A stretch of 64,000 bases of DNA from contig JAPTOF010000007.1 of the NCBI GenBank assembly GCA_028554755.1, positions 16,229,001 through 16,293,000 on the forward strand, given 5' to 3'. Under the pieces are notes generated by a model. It worked only from the letters and a program-made list of their open reading frames with translations. It searched no databases and was not told the DNA's origin. Positions 10,401-20,090 of this stretch are shown here, in pieces. The translations under genes were made by a program, and so were the position numbers. How positions within the stretch are numbered: position 1 is the first letter of the stretch; each line of letters starts with the position of its first letter. Source of the stretch: Cordia subcordata. Lineage: Eukaryota > Streptophyta > Magnoliopsida > Boraginales > Cordiaceae.

Positions 10401-10844
10401 ACTGCCCGCAGCTGTATCATCACTAAGGGCAAAAACATTGGCAATTAGGTCAGTATCATGGTTTGAATTAGTGGCGGCAACATCATCAACCATGGGAACG
10501 AGGAGAGAAATGCTGGCAATTGGGTCATTACAATGGAACAGCATCAACAATGGGAATGAGGGCAAAAATGTTGGCGATTGGCTCAGTATCATGGTTTGGA
10601 CCAGTGGCTGCAGCAATATCATGGTTGACTCAGTAGTTGCAACAACATCAACAAGAATTGGATCAGATTCATGGTTTGACTGAGTGACTACAATAATATC
10701 AACAACAGGAATTGGATCAACATCATGGTCTGAATCAGTATCATGGTCTAAATTAGTGGCTGCAGCAACATCAACAAGTTTGACAGCTTGAACAAGCACA
10801 ATTGACAAGGGTGCAGCAGGTCGACTTTTGCCTCTCTTGTCCAA
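10287..10844 (-). CDS. Hypothetical 185-aa repetitive ORF
   Basis: An open minus-strand frame with Asp/His-rich repeats (variants of NHDTDLIA and DHDTDSDHDVDPIPV) and a Pro-rich end (PSDPIPTPNPTPTPSDPI). The opposite strand is also open for 139 codons because the underlying DNA is an approximate tandem repeat. Openness is therefore weak evidence of coding. It lies directly upstream of the pseudogene at 9476-10200 on the same strand and could be part of the same locus. No domain recognised. Confidence 0.3.
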   Translation of the reverse strand: MDKRGKSRPAAPLSIVLVQAVKLVDVAAATNLDHDTDSDHDVDPIPVVDIIVVTQSNHESDPILVDVVATTESTMILLQPLVQTMILSQSPTFLPSFPLLMLFHCNDPIASISLLVPMVDDVAATNSNHDTDLIANVFALSDDTAAGSDAVFNPNPAPPSDPIPTPNPTPTPSDPIPTPKFNFSF

Positions 10845-10849
10845 TAAAG

Positions 10850-11420
10850 AATGACATTATCACTATCCATTACTGCAAGCAAGAAAAAGGAGTAAGTCAA
10901 TTATGCGGAAAAGGAAAAACAGAAACAAGTAAAAAGTCACAGGTACTACAATTAGGTTTTTCTATACAACATCCAGGACATAGTTAATAGACTATAGAAT
11001 AATTGGGATCAGCTATCTGCCATTCTTTTTTCCATATTTTGGGAGTTTAATCATTTTCCACTTAGAAACAGAAAAATAAATAGATAAATGATAGTGGTTA
11101 ATTTTAAAAATTTACATATTATATAAAATAAGATACATGTCATATTTAAAAATGCCATGTGTCCTCTTCTCAAGCATTTTTCCCTTCAAAACTTATTTTT
11201 GTTAATTCATGCCATATTTGTACAATGATTTTATTTATACTAAAATACTTTTAACGTGAAGTAATTTGTAATAATTAGAACTATATCCGTACAATGATTT
11301 TATTTCTTAATTTGAATTGAACATTATCTTTTCAATTATAAAGTATTTTATAATTTAATTTTTTTACATAATTCAACATTGTATTTTTTGTCAACCAAAT
11401 TAATAGCTATATATCTATAT
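10850..11420. other. AT-rich intergenic sequence
   Basis: No gene, RNA or repeat structure that I can support. Confidence 0.5.
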
Positions 11421-11425
11421 CTATA

Positions 11426-11989
11426 TCTATAATATATATGAAGCAATGAACAAAAGCTCATATTTTTGGCAACTGACATGTGCATTCTCATTACGTGCCA
11501 TTTGGATGTGAGATCGTAGTTTATTAAACGCCAGGTGACTAATTGATTTTCGTTGCACTATTAAAAATGGCAAAGATCAAACCAGCATTTATTTCGCACA
11601 AGATTTAGGATTGAATTTACCAATATACTAATTTGCTTTTTATTCATATGTTTGTTTTACCTTTATACCCTACCATCTTAATCTCAAACATTGTATACCC
11701 TATTTCTCCCAATGTCGCATCCCATTTTCTTGTAATTAATATAGTTTAGATAGATAGATAGATAAATAAAAGATGTATTTAAATTTGAATCCATCTCTTT
11801 GTGTAAATTTGAATAATGGGTAAATTAGTTTTTACATTTTAAATCATTTTATTAGTATATGAAATATAAACTAATTTAGTTTATCATATATATAGAAAAT
11901 TTTGATATATGCAATTATTCATAATTTTTATGACAACAATATATTTATTTGTGTCCACCCCCATGCGATGTATTGGTGTTAGACTACTA
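11426..11989 (+). mobile_element. Helitron-like unit 1
   Basis: Starts TCTATA...ATATGAAGCAATGAAC, a typical plant Helitron 5' start, followed by GGCAACTGACATGTGC and GTGCCATTTGGATGTGAGA. It ends in TTTATTTGTGTCCACCCCCA...TTAGACTAC. That end is a degenerate version of the hairpin end of unit 2, and the true terminal CTRR is eroded. No Rep/helicase coding, so it is non-autonomous. Confidence 0.5.
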
Positions 11990-11990
11990 A

Positions 11991-14939
11991 TCTATATAAA
12001 ACAATGACCATATCCATATAATTTTGGCAACTAACTTGTTCATGTTAATTACATGCCATTTGGATGTGAGACCATGGATAATTGAGCGACGTGGTTATTT
12101 TATTTGCATTACACGAATAAAAATGAAAAATATTATTATGGCTAAGCCAAATCTCTTTTTCTCAAGAAACGTGGATCATAACCATTACAATTAGGGTGTT
12201 AAGCATATTTTACACCTTTGCATTTACAATTTTCCTTTTCGTAAACCAATTAACACTTATTATCAGCCATATATAATGCTACATATCCTTATATTCATGG
12301 AAAAGATTTTTTCAGGTAAACAACAAAGTCAAACCCGTAAATCTCACATTTGGAATAATATTACAATCCCATAATTGAGGTAACCCATGCAGTCTGCTCA
12401 TAGTTGATTGAAAATTTTCAATTTTTTAAATTTGTTTTCTACGTATATTGGCTTTAGCATTAATTTTAAAATAATGAGCATCTTCGTAAACTATATTTTT
12501 TTATAATTTTTTTTAATTTCAGTTTTTTAAACAAATATCAAATATTGCTTTTCTTTCCAATATATGTCGTGTAACTTTTTTTATGTTTTAAAATATTCTC
12601 ATCATTCGGTTTATTCCCAAGAAAACTTTATGCGAGGATTTTTCTCAAATATCATTATAATGTTATTTGAAAAAGTGTCATGTACTATTAGGCCCAGGTA
12701 CTCATGAAAATTGGAAGGTAGATGATTGGTGCGTCTGTTAGCTCTATGAATGATTGGAATATTAAGAAAGTGTCGTGTCTTTTTTTTTAAATGCTTAGGG
12801 ACTTTAATTTACTTTTAAGAATAATATTTGGTCAGATGAGAAATATCAATATGTTTCACGTGGATCAATTAAATAAATTTTATTGTCCAAAAATTGTAAA
12901 AAAAATATAGAATTAATGAGCTTATTATTTTCATACAACAATTTTAATTTATTATTTTCTTTATATGATCATTCATATTTGTTCTTAACATCTTTAAGTT
13001 ACAACTTGGGTGTTATATAATTAAATTTTATTTTCTAAACTTTTTCATTACATGTGGTTTTCATTTTTCTGGGAAGTATATTAGTTATACAATCTAATTT
13101 TTTTATAATTATTGTTTAAGTTTGTTAATATCAACTTTTGAAATAATATTTAATTATTTAAGTATTTTTATATATATTCCATGTGGCATTTTGAGCTTTT
13201 TTTCTAACAAAAATTTATACTATCACGTTAGTTCATTTGTTATTTTGCTAACTGTGAGTTGAATTTCACTTGACAGGTTTTTTCCAACACTTAGTTAAAT
13301 TATCTTTTTTACCATTATTTTCATTATAATACCCATCATAGATTTTTCACTTTTTAATTGGTTGATATGTACTCTTTTAAAATTAGACAAAGACCGGGTG
13401 TTTCGGTTATTTGTGTATTATCAATGCATTTTATAAGTTTGCTTTTCAATTCTAATTACTGATATAAGCTCAATTATATTTGGTTATGGTGGATTTTCTG
13501 TATAAAAATTCATAATTGTGTTATTTTTATTGTTTAAATTTGTTTTCAATTGTTTTTCCTTTTCCTAATTTTTTTCAATTATAATAATTTCATTTATCTC
13601 AACTTATGGCATTTTCTTAGACCAATAATTGTGTTTTTCGTATGACATAAAATCATTTTTATGTGGTTTGATTTTTAAATGTAATTAGTTTAAGAAACTT
13701 AGTGTATTTTCTTAAATATTTGATATTGGTATATTGATATTGCCTAAATTCGTTTTTAATAAGTTTGATTTTATGTATATAATTAATGATGCTTTTGTGT
13801 TAAATGTTCTAAAATTTGCATTTGCATAATTGATATGTCTAAAAAATCTGTAGTTTGAATCTTATTGAAACAGTTTTCTGATATATAAAAGTATATTTTA
13901 GTTTTGCTAAAATTATAAATTGTGCAATTTTTTTTTCTTGAACAACTGTTGGTTATTTGAGAAAAAGAAAATCTACTAGTTCCATTTTAAACCAAGTGAT
14001 TTCTTGATATATAATGAATCAGTTTGCATTTTTTATACGAAGTTTTTTAACGGATTCTCAATAGAAAAAGAATGCACGTCATGTCAAGAAGTTAATCATT
14101 CAAGCAAAACGTCATAAAGGTTATTTAATTGTTTAACTAACAATTTTCTGTTAAATTGATAACAATTTCATATCTTCTAATAAGCATCTTTCTATGATAA
14201 CTAGAAAGGGTAGAAAATATTGATTTATGAAGTGTAGGATGTAGATGGGGTCCACTCATAAGGAATGCTCAGTTATCTAAAGGTACTTGAGTTTACCTTG
14301 GTAATTGATTTGTAATCCTAATTGGATTAGGATAAAGCCAATTAAAGGCATTTGAGTTTACCTTAGTAATTGCAGTGTAATCCTAATTGGAGTAGGACAA
14401 GGCCAACTTGTAGAGGTGCTGTTAAGTATAAATAGCCCCATATATATCATATATGTGGAACAAGTCTCATAGTAATTAACCTACAATAATTCTACGATAA
14501 AATAGGAGGGATTTAGGCTGTGGAAACTCGAGGATTCTTCAACACACCATAAGAATTTCTATTGATCAGTAATTCTATTCTGGCTTCAGAACCTGCTTTC
14601 GTGTCCAAGGAGAAACAAATAAGTCTCCGTCTTCTTTTCTATTTAACTAAGCATTAAAATTTATATCTTTCTTCATGAAGAAAAATGTGTTGGCTCAAAT
14701 AAGACTGCAATGTTTTTACAAAGAAAATTTTCAAAACATATGTTAATTTTAATAGATCCGTATGGAGTGTACTTTAATATTTACAATTAAAATTATTTTA
14801 TTGATATATAAGATATCAATTACTTTAGTTTATCTCATATATCAAAGTATTGGTTAAGCACAAATATTCATAATTTTTGTTTTTACATAAACCTATTTAT
14901 TTGTGTCCTCCCCGTGCAAATGCACGAGTACTAGACTAG
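11991..14939 (+). mobile_element. Helitron-like unit 2 with intact 3' hairpin
   Basis: Begins TCTATATAAAACAATGACC and then repeats the GGCAACTAAC and TGCCATTTGGATGTGAGA phrases of unit 1. Ends with TTTATTTGTGTCCTCCCCGT, a CGTGCA-AA-TGCACG hairpin (about 14913-14926) and CTAG (14936-14939) before T. The roughly 2.9-kb interior is AT-rich with no Rep/helicase frame. It carries an LTR-like segment at 14230-14650. Confidence 0.55.
14230..14650 (+). mobile_element. Possible solo LTR or promoter-like segment with an internal 55-bp duplication
   Basis: Begins TGTAGGATGTAGATGGGG. TTGAGTTTACCTTGGTAATT and the following 35 bases occur twice (14288-14342 and 14351-14405). A TATA box (TATAAATAGCCCC, about 14428) and a leader-like stretch follow. 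The layout resembles an LTR, but I could not fix its ends or a target duplication. Confidence 0.4.
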
Positions 14940-15906
14940 TATATTATAAAGTAATGTTTCTTCCTATTTAGTTTACGCCACGTGTTATCATGTCATATCT
15001 TTTTTCTCCTAAAAAATTTTAGTCCATCTTCTTCTATTCATTCAAAAAATATTTCCTAATCAAATTTATATATACACACACACATACTTACGTATGTACA
15101 TACATACATAATACATGCATACATAAATATTTACATACATGCATATATACATACACACACAGATACATACATACATAGAATAAATATAAAAATTAACTAT
15201 CAGTAATAAATAAAGTCGTAAAAAATAGTAATTTGTTCTACATACCACATAGATGTAATTAGCATACTTTTTTATCGCATATGATAATCTTATTTTTCAC
15301 TTAGCTAATAAAGTAGTTATATAAATTCCTAAATTTTATGTGACATTTTAATGGATATTTGAATTGTAAGTAATTTATCAATTATTACATAATTTTGATT
15401 CAAACTCTTCTATTTATTTTTGTTATTGAGAAAATATTAGTTCTATTTAGAATTAGATATTGGTATTCTAATTTTTCTTCATTAATAACTAGAGTGATAG
15501 ATTTTATATTTCTAATATAGATGTGCGTATGTACCTTGTAGGTTAAAAGTAAACTTATTTTTAGAAATAGAATATATGACTTTCTATATCTATTTATTAT
15601 AGAACATTTTTCTAAATATATTATATTACTTTTGAGTATGATCTTTAAAAGTATTAAATAGTTTCACCTTGTGTTTGGATTAATTCTATCATTCTCTTTT
15701 TTTATGTCCTTATATAAAACTTTATCCTTCAAAAAATGATTAGCATTAAAAATAACTAAGAATAAAATTTTAAAACATATATTTGTATTTCATCCTTACA
15801 TAGAATGTAAAATATTGCCATAAATAATAAATAAATATATTAAAAATATGCATTTCTCTCGTGTATTATATGGGATATACCCAATATATCACGGGGTATA
15901 CTCTAG
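14940..15906 (+). mobile_element. Helitron-like unit 3
   Basis: Directly abuts unit 2, starting TATATTATAAAGTAATGTTT. It ends with an imperfect hairpin (TCGTGTATTATAT...ATATATCACGGGG) and CTAG (15903-15906) before T. Contains a TACA/CATA microsatellite at 15071-15180. No protein-coding content. Confidence 0.5.
15071..15180. repeat. (ACAT)n/(AC)n microsatellite
   Basis: Interrupted runs of ACAT, AC and ATGC units. A Tyr/Val/Cys-rich reverse frame across it is an artefact. Confidence 0.9.
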
Positions 15907-15972
15907 TAAATAAATAAATGATAGTCATTAAATTTTAAAACTATTTTTAGGATTTAAACTTACCCATGTTTT

Positions 15973-16440
15973 TGTTGGGAAATCGAGGTGTTTGCAATGA
16001 AGATAAACAAAATAGAGAAAGATATAGACACGATGAACACAAAATATTTGATGTGGTTCGGCCTTTTGCCTACATCCACGGGTAGACAAGAGAATTTCAC
16101 TATAATAAAAACGAATACAACACACGGAGGGAGGACTCGAGCCTGGGGGCCCTCGCATTTCGTGCTCTTCTCGCCCTTAACGTCACTCGTTCTCTATCTC
16201 ACCTCTCTATCTCTTTTTCTCACCTTAATATAATAGGCAAAGTTTCTATTTATAGATTACAAGAAATAACAAATAAAAACAGTAGCACTATAAATATGAT
16301 AGTACTTCAAAATACGTTAACACTAGAGATATGCTAGGAAGGAAAAAAAAAAAAAAGGCAGGTCTCTTAATTTGGCCAAAACTAGGATTCCTACCGCTCA
16401 TATTCCTAAGAATCCATCAGAATACGAGCCATACTCAACA
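15973..16440 (-). mobile_element. Solo LTR of a Ty1/copia element
   Basis: The segment runs from TGTTGGGAAATCG to ATACTCAACA, giving TG...CA ends on either strand. A reverse-strand TATA box (CTATAAATAG, near 16245) gives minus orientation. ATGTGGTTCGGC and CTACATCCACGGG match a phrase in the leader part of the intact copia LTR at 19743-20074 (GTGGACGTAGG...CCGAACCACGT). Flanks GTTTT and GTTAG agree at 3 of 5 positions. No internal region is present. Confidence 0.65.
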
Positions 16441-16472
16441 GTTAGAATGTAGATCGGGTCCTTGCAACCTGT

Positions 16473-16799
16473 CATTACAAAAAAAAATTTAATTTGAGTC
16501 AAAAACTTTCTGTCTCAAACTTACAAAATTTCGTCGCAAAATAGATTTGAGATGGAATAGGAAACAAATTTTTTCGTGTCAAAAACTCTTGTCTCAAACT
16601 TTGAGATGGAAAATTCTATCTCTAATGAAGACAGAAAATTAACTTATTAGACAATTTTCCATCCCAGATTTCCATCTCAAATTTTTATTAACTTATTAGA
16701 AAATTTAATCCAAAGTTCTCATTTCAAATTGAGACGGAAAATTTCTGTCTCAATTTGAGAGAAAATTTTCCGTCTCAAATTCAACAGTTTCTAGTAGTG
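16473..16799. mobile_element. CACTA-like MITE (327 bp)
   Basis: The right end is TTTCTAGTAGTG, the complement of the classic CACTACTAGAAA terminus. The left end is CATTACAAAAAAAAATTTAA, with similarity continuing about 30 bp inwards (both then read AATTTGAG). The interior is full of TTTGAGACGGAAAATT-type subterminal repeats in both orientations, typical of CACTA elements. The expected 3-bp target duplication is not evident. No transposase. Confidence 0.6.
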
Positions 16800-16979
16800 G
16801 ATGTCCATCCTAAAAACAAAATATTATTTGACATAAATTGATGTATGAAATATGCAATTGATATGCACAACTAATATGGAAAAAAAAAACCCACAAACAC
16901 ACACACCCCGCTAACTAATTGTAGTTGGAGTAACTAAAAGCAACCGCCACCAGATATATCTAATATAAATGGATGGGAT

Positions 16980-17179
16980 ATATAAGAGTGAACACGAAAT
17001 GGTGAACACCAGTATATCTTATGTGAACACCATTTTACGTTAATATTGGACACCACCGGTTCATTCGTAATATATCACAATTACTTTTGGTAGTATATAA
17101 GCATTCACCAGTTTATGAGTAGGTGTCACCACTATATAAAATGGTTTAACCACATTGAATATGGTTGTTCACTATCACA
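16980..17179. repeat. GTGAACACC repeat, left half of an interrupted element
   Basis: GTGAACACC/GGTGTTCAC and TATAAAATGG-type motifs recur. The same motifs resume at 19156-19345, on the other side of the two Mutator-like insertions. This suggests one older repeat cut in two. Confidence 0.45.
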
Positions 17180-17188
17180 TTATTATTA

Positions 17189-17685
17189 GGGTAAAATTCA
17201 CATTACTTTCTTAATGTTTGTCTAATTAGCTAATAAATTTTGTATTTTAAAACTTATCACATTACCCATGTGTTTTTTAATAGGTGGCACCTTACAGCTA
17301 TATGATTTATCTAATTAGTTGATTACCTCTTTATGATTTGTCTCGTTAGTTGATTCCTCTCTTATGTTTCAAAACCTATTACATTATCTCTTTGTACTTC
17401 TTAAAAGGTGCCACAATCACCTATTTTTCTATTAATATCTAATCATTGTTGGCTAAAAATAAAGTTATTTTTGTGGAAATATAAACACATTACAAGTTTT
17501 AAAACTCATAGATACAAGAAAAAAACACTTATGCTGCACAGTAAGTTAATTTAAAAAATAACGTCAAGATAGGATATTATATGTCACCTTTTGAAAAACA
17601 CAACGGAGCAATATGGTATGTTTTAAAACATAATAGGGTAATCAGCTAATTTGACAAACCAAAGGAGGTAATGTGTATTTTACCT
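17189..17685. mobile_element. Mutator-like MITE A with perfect 9-bp target duplication
   Basis: Long imperfect inverted repeats of about 100 bp. The left end reads GGGTAAAATTCACATTACTT and the right end in reverse reads AGGTAAAATACACATTACCT. Both continue through TTAGCT and TTTTAAAAC blocks. The 9-bp sequence TTATTATTA flanks it exactly at 17180-17188 and 17686-17694. Long inverted ends with 9-bp duplications are the hallmark of Mutator-like elements. It is 497 bp and encodes nothing. Confidence 0.8.
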
Positions 17686-17698
17686 TTATTATTATTAA

Positions 17699-19146
17699 AA
17701 GTAAATAGCATATTACCCCCTGAACTTAAGTAAAAGTGTATACTTAGTCCCTGAACTTGCAAAACTACTTGATCACCCCTTTCAACTTTTCCAAAATAAG
17801 CTTAAGAGGCCATTTTAACAGCGCCGTTAAAAACATTAATTGAAGTCATAAAATGACTTCAATGCTCTCATATAAATTCATATTTTGCCCGCAATTTTGA
17901 GAACCCCAAATTTAATCTACCAAATCCATTAACCCCAATCCCTAACCCTTGTAAAATCCCAAATTTAAATAACCCAAAATCCCTAACCCACATTACCCTC
18001 AAATCACACCAACATGATTAAAATTGATGACAAAATGCTTAAAGGGACGAGTAGCAATGAGGATGGTGGCAGAGATGATGAAGAAGATGAAGATGTGGTT
18101 GTAGGTGGTGGTACAAGAAGCCATGAGCAAGATGATGACGACGATGACAGACCTTCAAGAAAGAGGCAGAGAAAGGAGCAAAAAGGAGCAACAATGATAG
18201 ACAACGATGATGACAATGATCTTTATCAAGCTCTTGAATAGATCGGCTCAAGAATACAGCTATGATGAAAAGGAGCGCTTTCCATACCTTGCCACATCAT
18301 ACTCTTCGAACGCGTTCTTGAAGCTCTTCGCCTAGGCTACGATTAATTGTTGTCTCATGATTTGCAAGATCTTCTCAGCTCTCTCCAACGATTTTTTCAT
18401 AAAAAAATATTTTCTTTTTCGTCTTTCTTTGTTCTTCCTTCTTGTTAAAGACAAGCTCTCCAGCAAGCAAATGATGCTAGAGAATGAAAGAATGATTCTT
18501 CTCATTACCTATTCTTAATCACTAGTTTAGTTCAATTTCTTTTTCATTTTTGTTGCTTTAATGTTTATTGATTCATATACATTTTTAAAGTAACTTTTAA
18601 CCATAAAAGATTGATGGGAATTTGGCTTTTGGCAGTTGACTTGCTATATGTCGGCTTCTTAGTGGTGTATTGCTATTCAGGTGTTCGTTGTTTTGTTTTA
18701 AAATCATGTAAGTTTGATATTTGCTAATGAGAAACCCTCTTTTACCGACTCAAAAAAAACTTTGATTTTCAGCTACAAAATTTAATTTGACATTTAACAA
18801 TCTTAAAGAAATTAATTAGTCTCATTAATTAATTACAAAAAGTAAAATAAGATTTATTGAATTTGTTTATGAAGCAGATAGACATGTGTATATATATGTC
18901 GTAGGTTTTTAATAAATATAGGAGGGTAATATTGTTCAAAAAAATACTTTTTGTACAGATATCCTTTTAAAATCTCAACACATGCGCGTGCATAACACTG
19001 TCCGTCAAGTTTAATGATTTCTTGATAGCAAAGGGGTTATGAGCTTAGTTTTGAAAAGTTAAAGAGGGTGACCAAGTAGTTTCACTAGTTCAAAGACTAA
19101 GTATGCTCTTTTGCCTTAGTTCAAAGGAGTAATATGCTATTTACTC
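17699..19146. mobile_element. Mutator-like element B (1448 bp) with a possible captured gene fragment
   Basis: Inverted ends of about 125 bp. The left end begins AAGTAAATAGCATATTACCC and the right end in reverse begins GAGTAAATAGCATATTACTC. Both continue through ACTTAGTC...GAACT, CTACTTG(A/G)TCACCC and CAACTTTTC blocks. The 9-bp flank TATTATTAA is perfect at 17690-17698 and 19147-19155. No transposase is encoded. The interior has an open acidic frame (18014-18241) and related open sequence to 18335, so it may be a Pack-MULE. Confidence 0.8.
18014..18241 (+). CDS. Acidic 75-aa ORF inside MULE B, candidate captured host exon
   Basis: ATG-started frame with a low-complexity acidic block (RDDEEDEDVVV, then HEQDDDDDDR) followed by a basic patch, RPSRKRQRKEQKG, that could be a nuclear signal. 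It stops after DNDLYQALE. A different frame stays open across that stop (AQEYSYDEKERFPYLATSYS) to a stop at 18333-18335. Together they look like one coding piece with a frameshift. I do not recognise the parent gene. The low-complexity content lowers confidence that it is expressed. Confidence 0.4.
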   Translation: MIKIDDKMLKGTSSNEDGGRDDEEDEDVVVGGGTRSHEQDDDDDDRPSRKRQRKEQKGATMIDNDDDNDLYQALE

Positions 19147-19155
19147 TATTATTAA

Positions 19156-19345
19156 TCTTAATGGAGTCCAAGTGCTCATTCGTATGTGAATAAGTGTTCA
19201 AAATTATGTAAAGTGGTGTTCACTACATTGAAATGGATATTAACCAGACATTATTAGTATTGGTTTCAATGGGATCCAACTCTTTAACATTTTGTGAACA
19301 GGTGTTCACCATTATGTAAAGTGAGTTCAACACATTAAACATGAT
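19156..19345. repeat. GTGTTCACC repeat, right half of the interrupted element
   Basis: The motifs GTGAACAGGTGTTCACC and ATGTAAAGTGGTGTTCAC match the left half at 16980-17179. The two Mutator-like elements lie between the halves. Confidence 0.45.
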
Positions 19346-19742
19346 TCACCTTTAACCGTGCTCCTTCCAACTTTTATTTCATCGTGTGCCCTGTAAGAAT
19401 CAATCTGCTTCTATTTGAAGTAAAATTGTATTTGCTTGAATTTCCTTTAAACGAGTCTACAAGGTGGGTATACTATGTTGGGTAAATGATATTTTAGCTC
19501 TAATTAAGTACGTTGCAATATAGAGCTTCTCGGAAAAAAAAATTGGGTTAGTGCAGTCCACAGGGCAACCTCCAGTTGACGATAGATGCGTTCCAATCTC
19601 TTTCATACTTGGAATTTTATTGGATTAAAAGATTTGTCTGCATTCATGATTTAATTACAAAGATTGTGGCAGTATATAGTTTTGCAAATCAAGCAGCTCA
19701 ATTGGAAGTTGTATTCAAGTAAGAACTTACAACTAACATTCC

Positions 19743-20074
19743 TGTTGAATGTGGCCCGTATTCTTGGGCAATAAGAATAACAAATTTTCTTGTTAGCATA
19801 TTACCTTATTCGCTTCGTACCTTTTACAGCACATAATTAATTAGTTGACTTTTCTGCTTAATAGGTTTAGGAAACCTTTGCACTATAAATATATGGCAAT
19901 ACTCATTATGTTATGTGTGAGAGTGAAACCAAAGTGAGAGCCTTATAGCATTCGTGATCAATAATAGAATTATTCTCTACTGCCCGTGGACGTAGGCTTT
20001 AAAGCCGAACCACGTAATTCTTTTATCCATTATTTCTTCTCGTATTCTTCGTGTTTGTATGTTTTTCCCCAACA
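19743..20074 (+). repeat. 5' LTR of the copia element
   Basis: Bounded by TGTTG...CAACA. Contains a TATA box (TATAAAT, 19884-19890) placed to start transcription in the LTR. A leader with GGACGTAGGCTTTAAAGCCG lies further down, a palindrome-rich stretch that could form a hairpin in the RNA. Confidence 0.95.
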
Positions 20075-20077
20075 AAC

Positions 20078-20090
20078 TGGTATCTAGAGC
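20078..20090 (+). other. Primer binding site (initiator-Met tRNA type)
   Basis: TGGTATCTAGAGC lies 3 bp after the LTR. It matches the TGGTATCAGAGC primer site except for one extra T, which may weaken tRNA pairing. Confidence 0.8.

Noticed and set aside
18004..18251. Ser/Leu/His-rich reverse frames
   Set aside because: Antisense of the acidic ORF in MULE B; low complexity.
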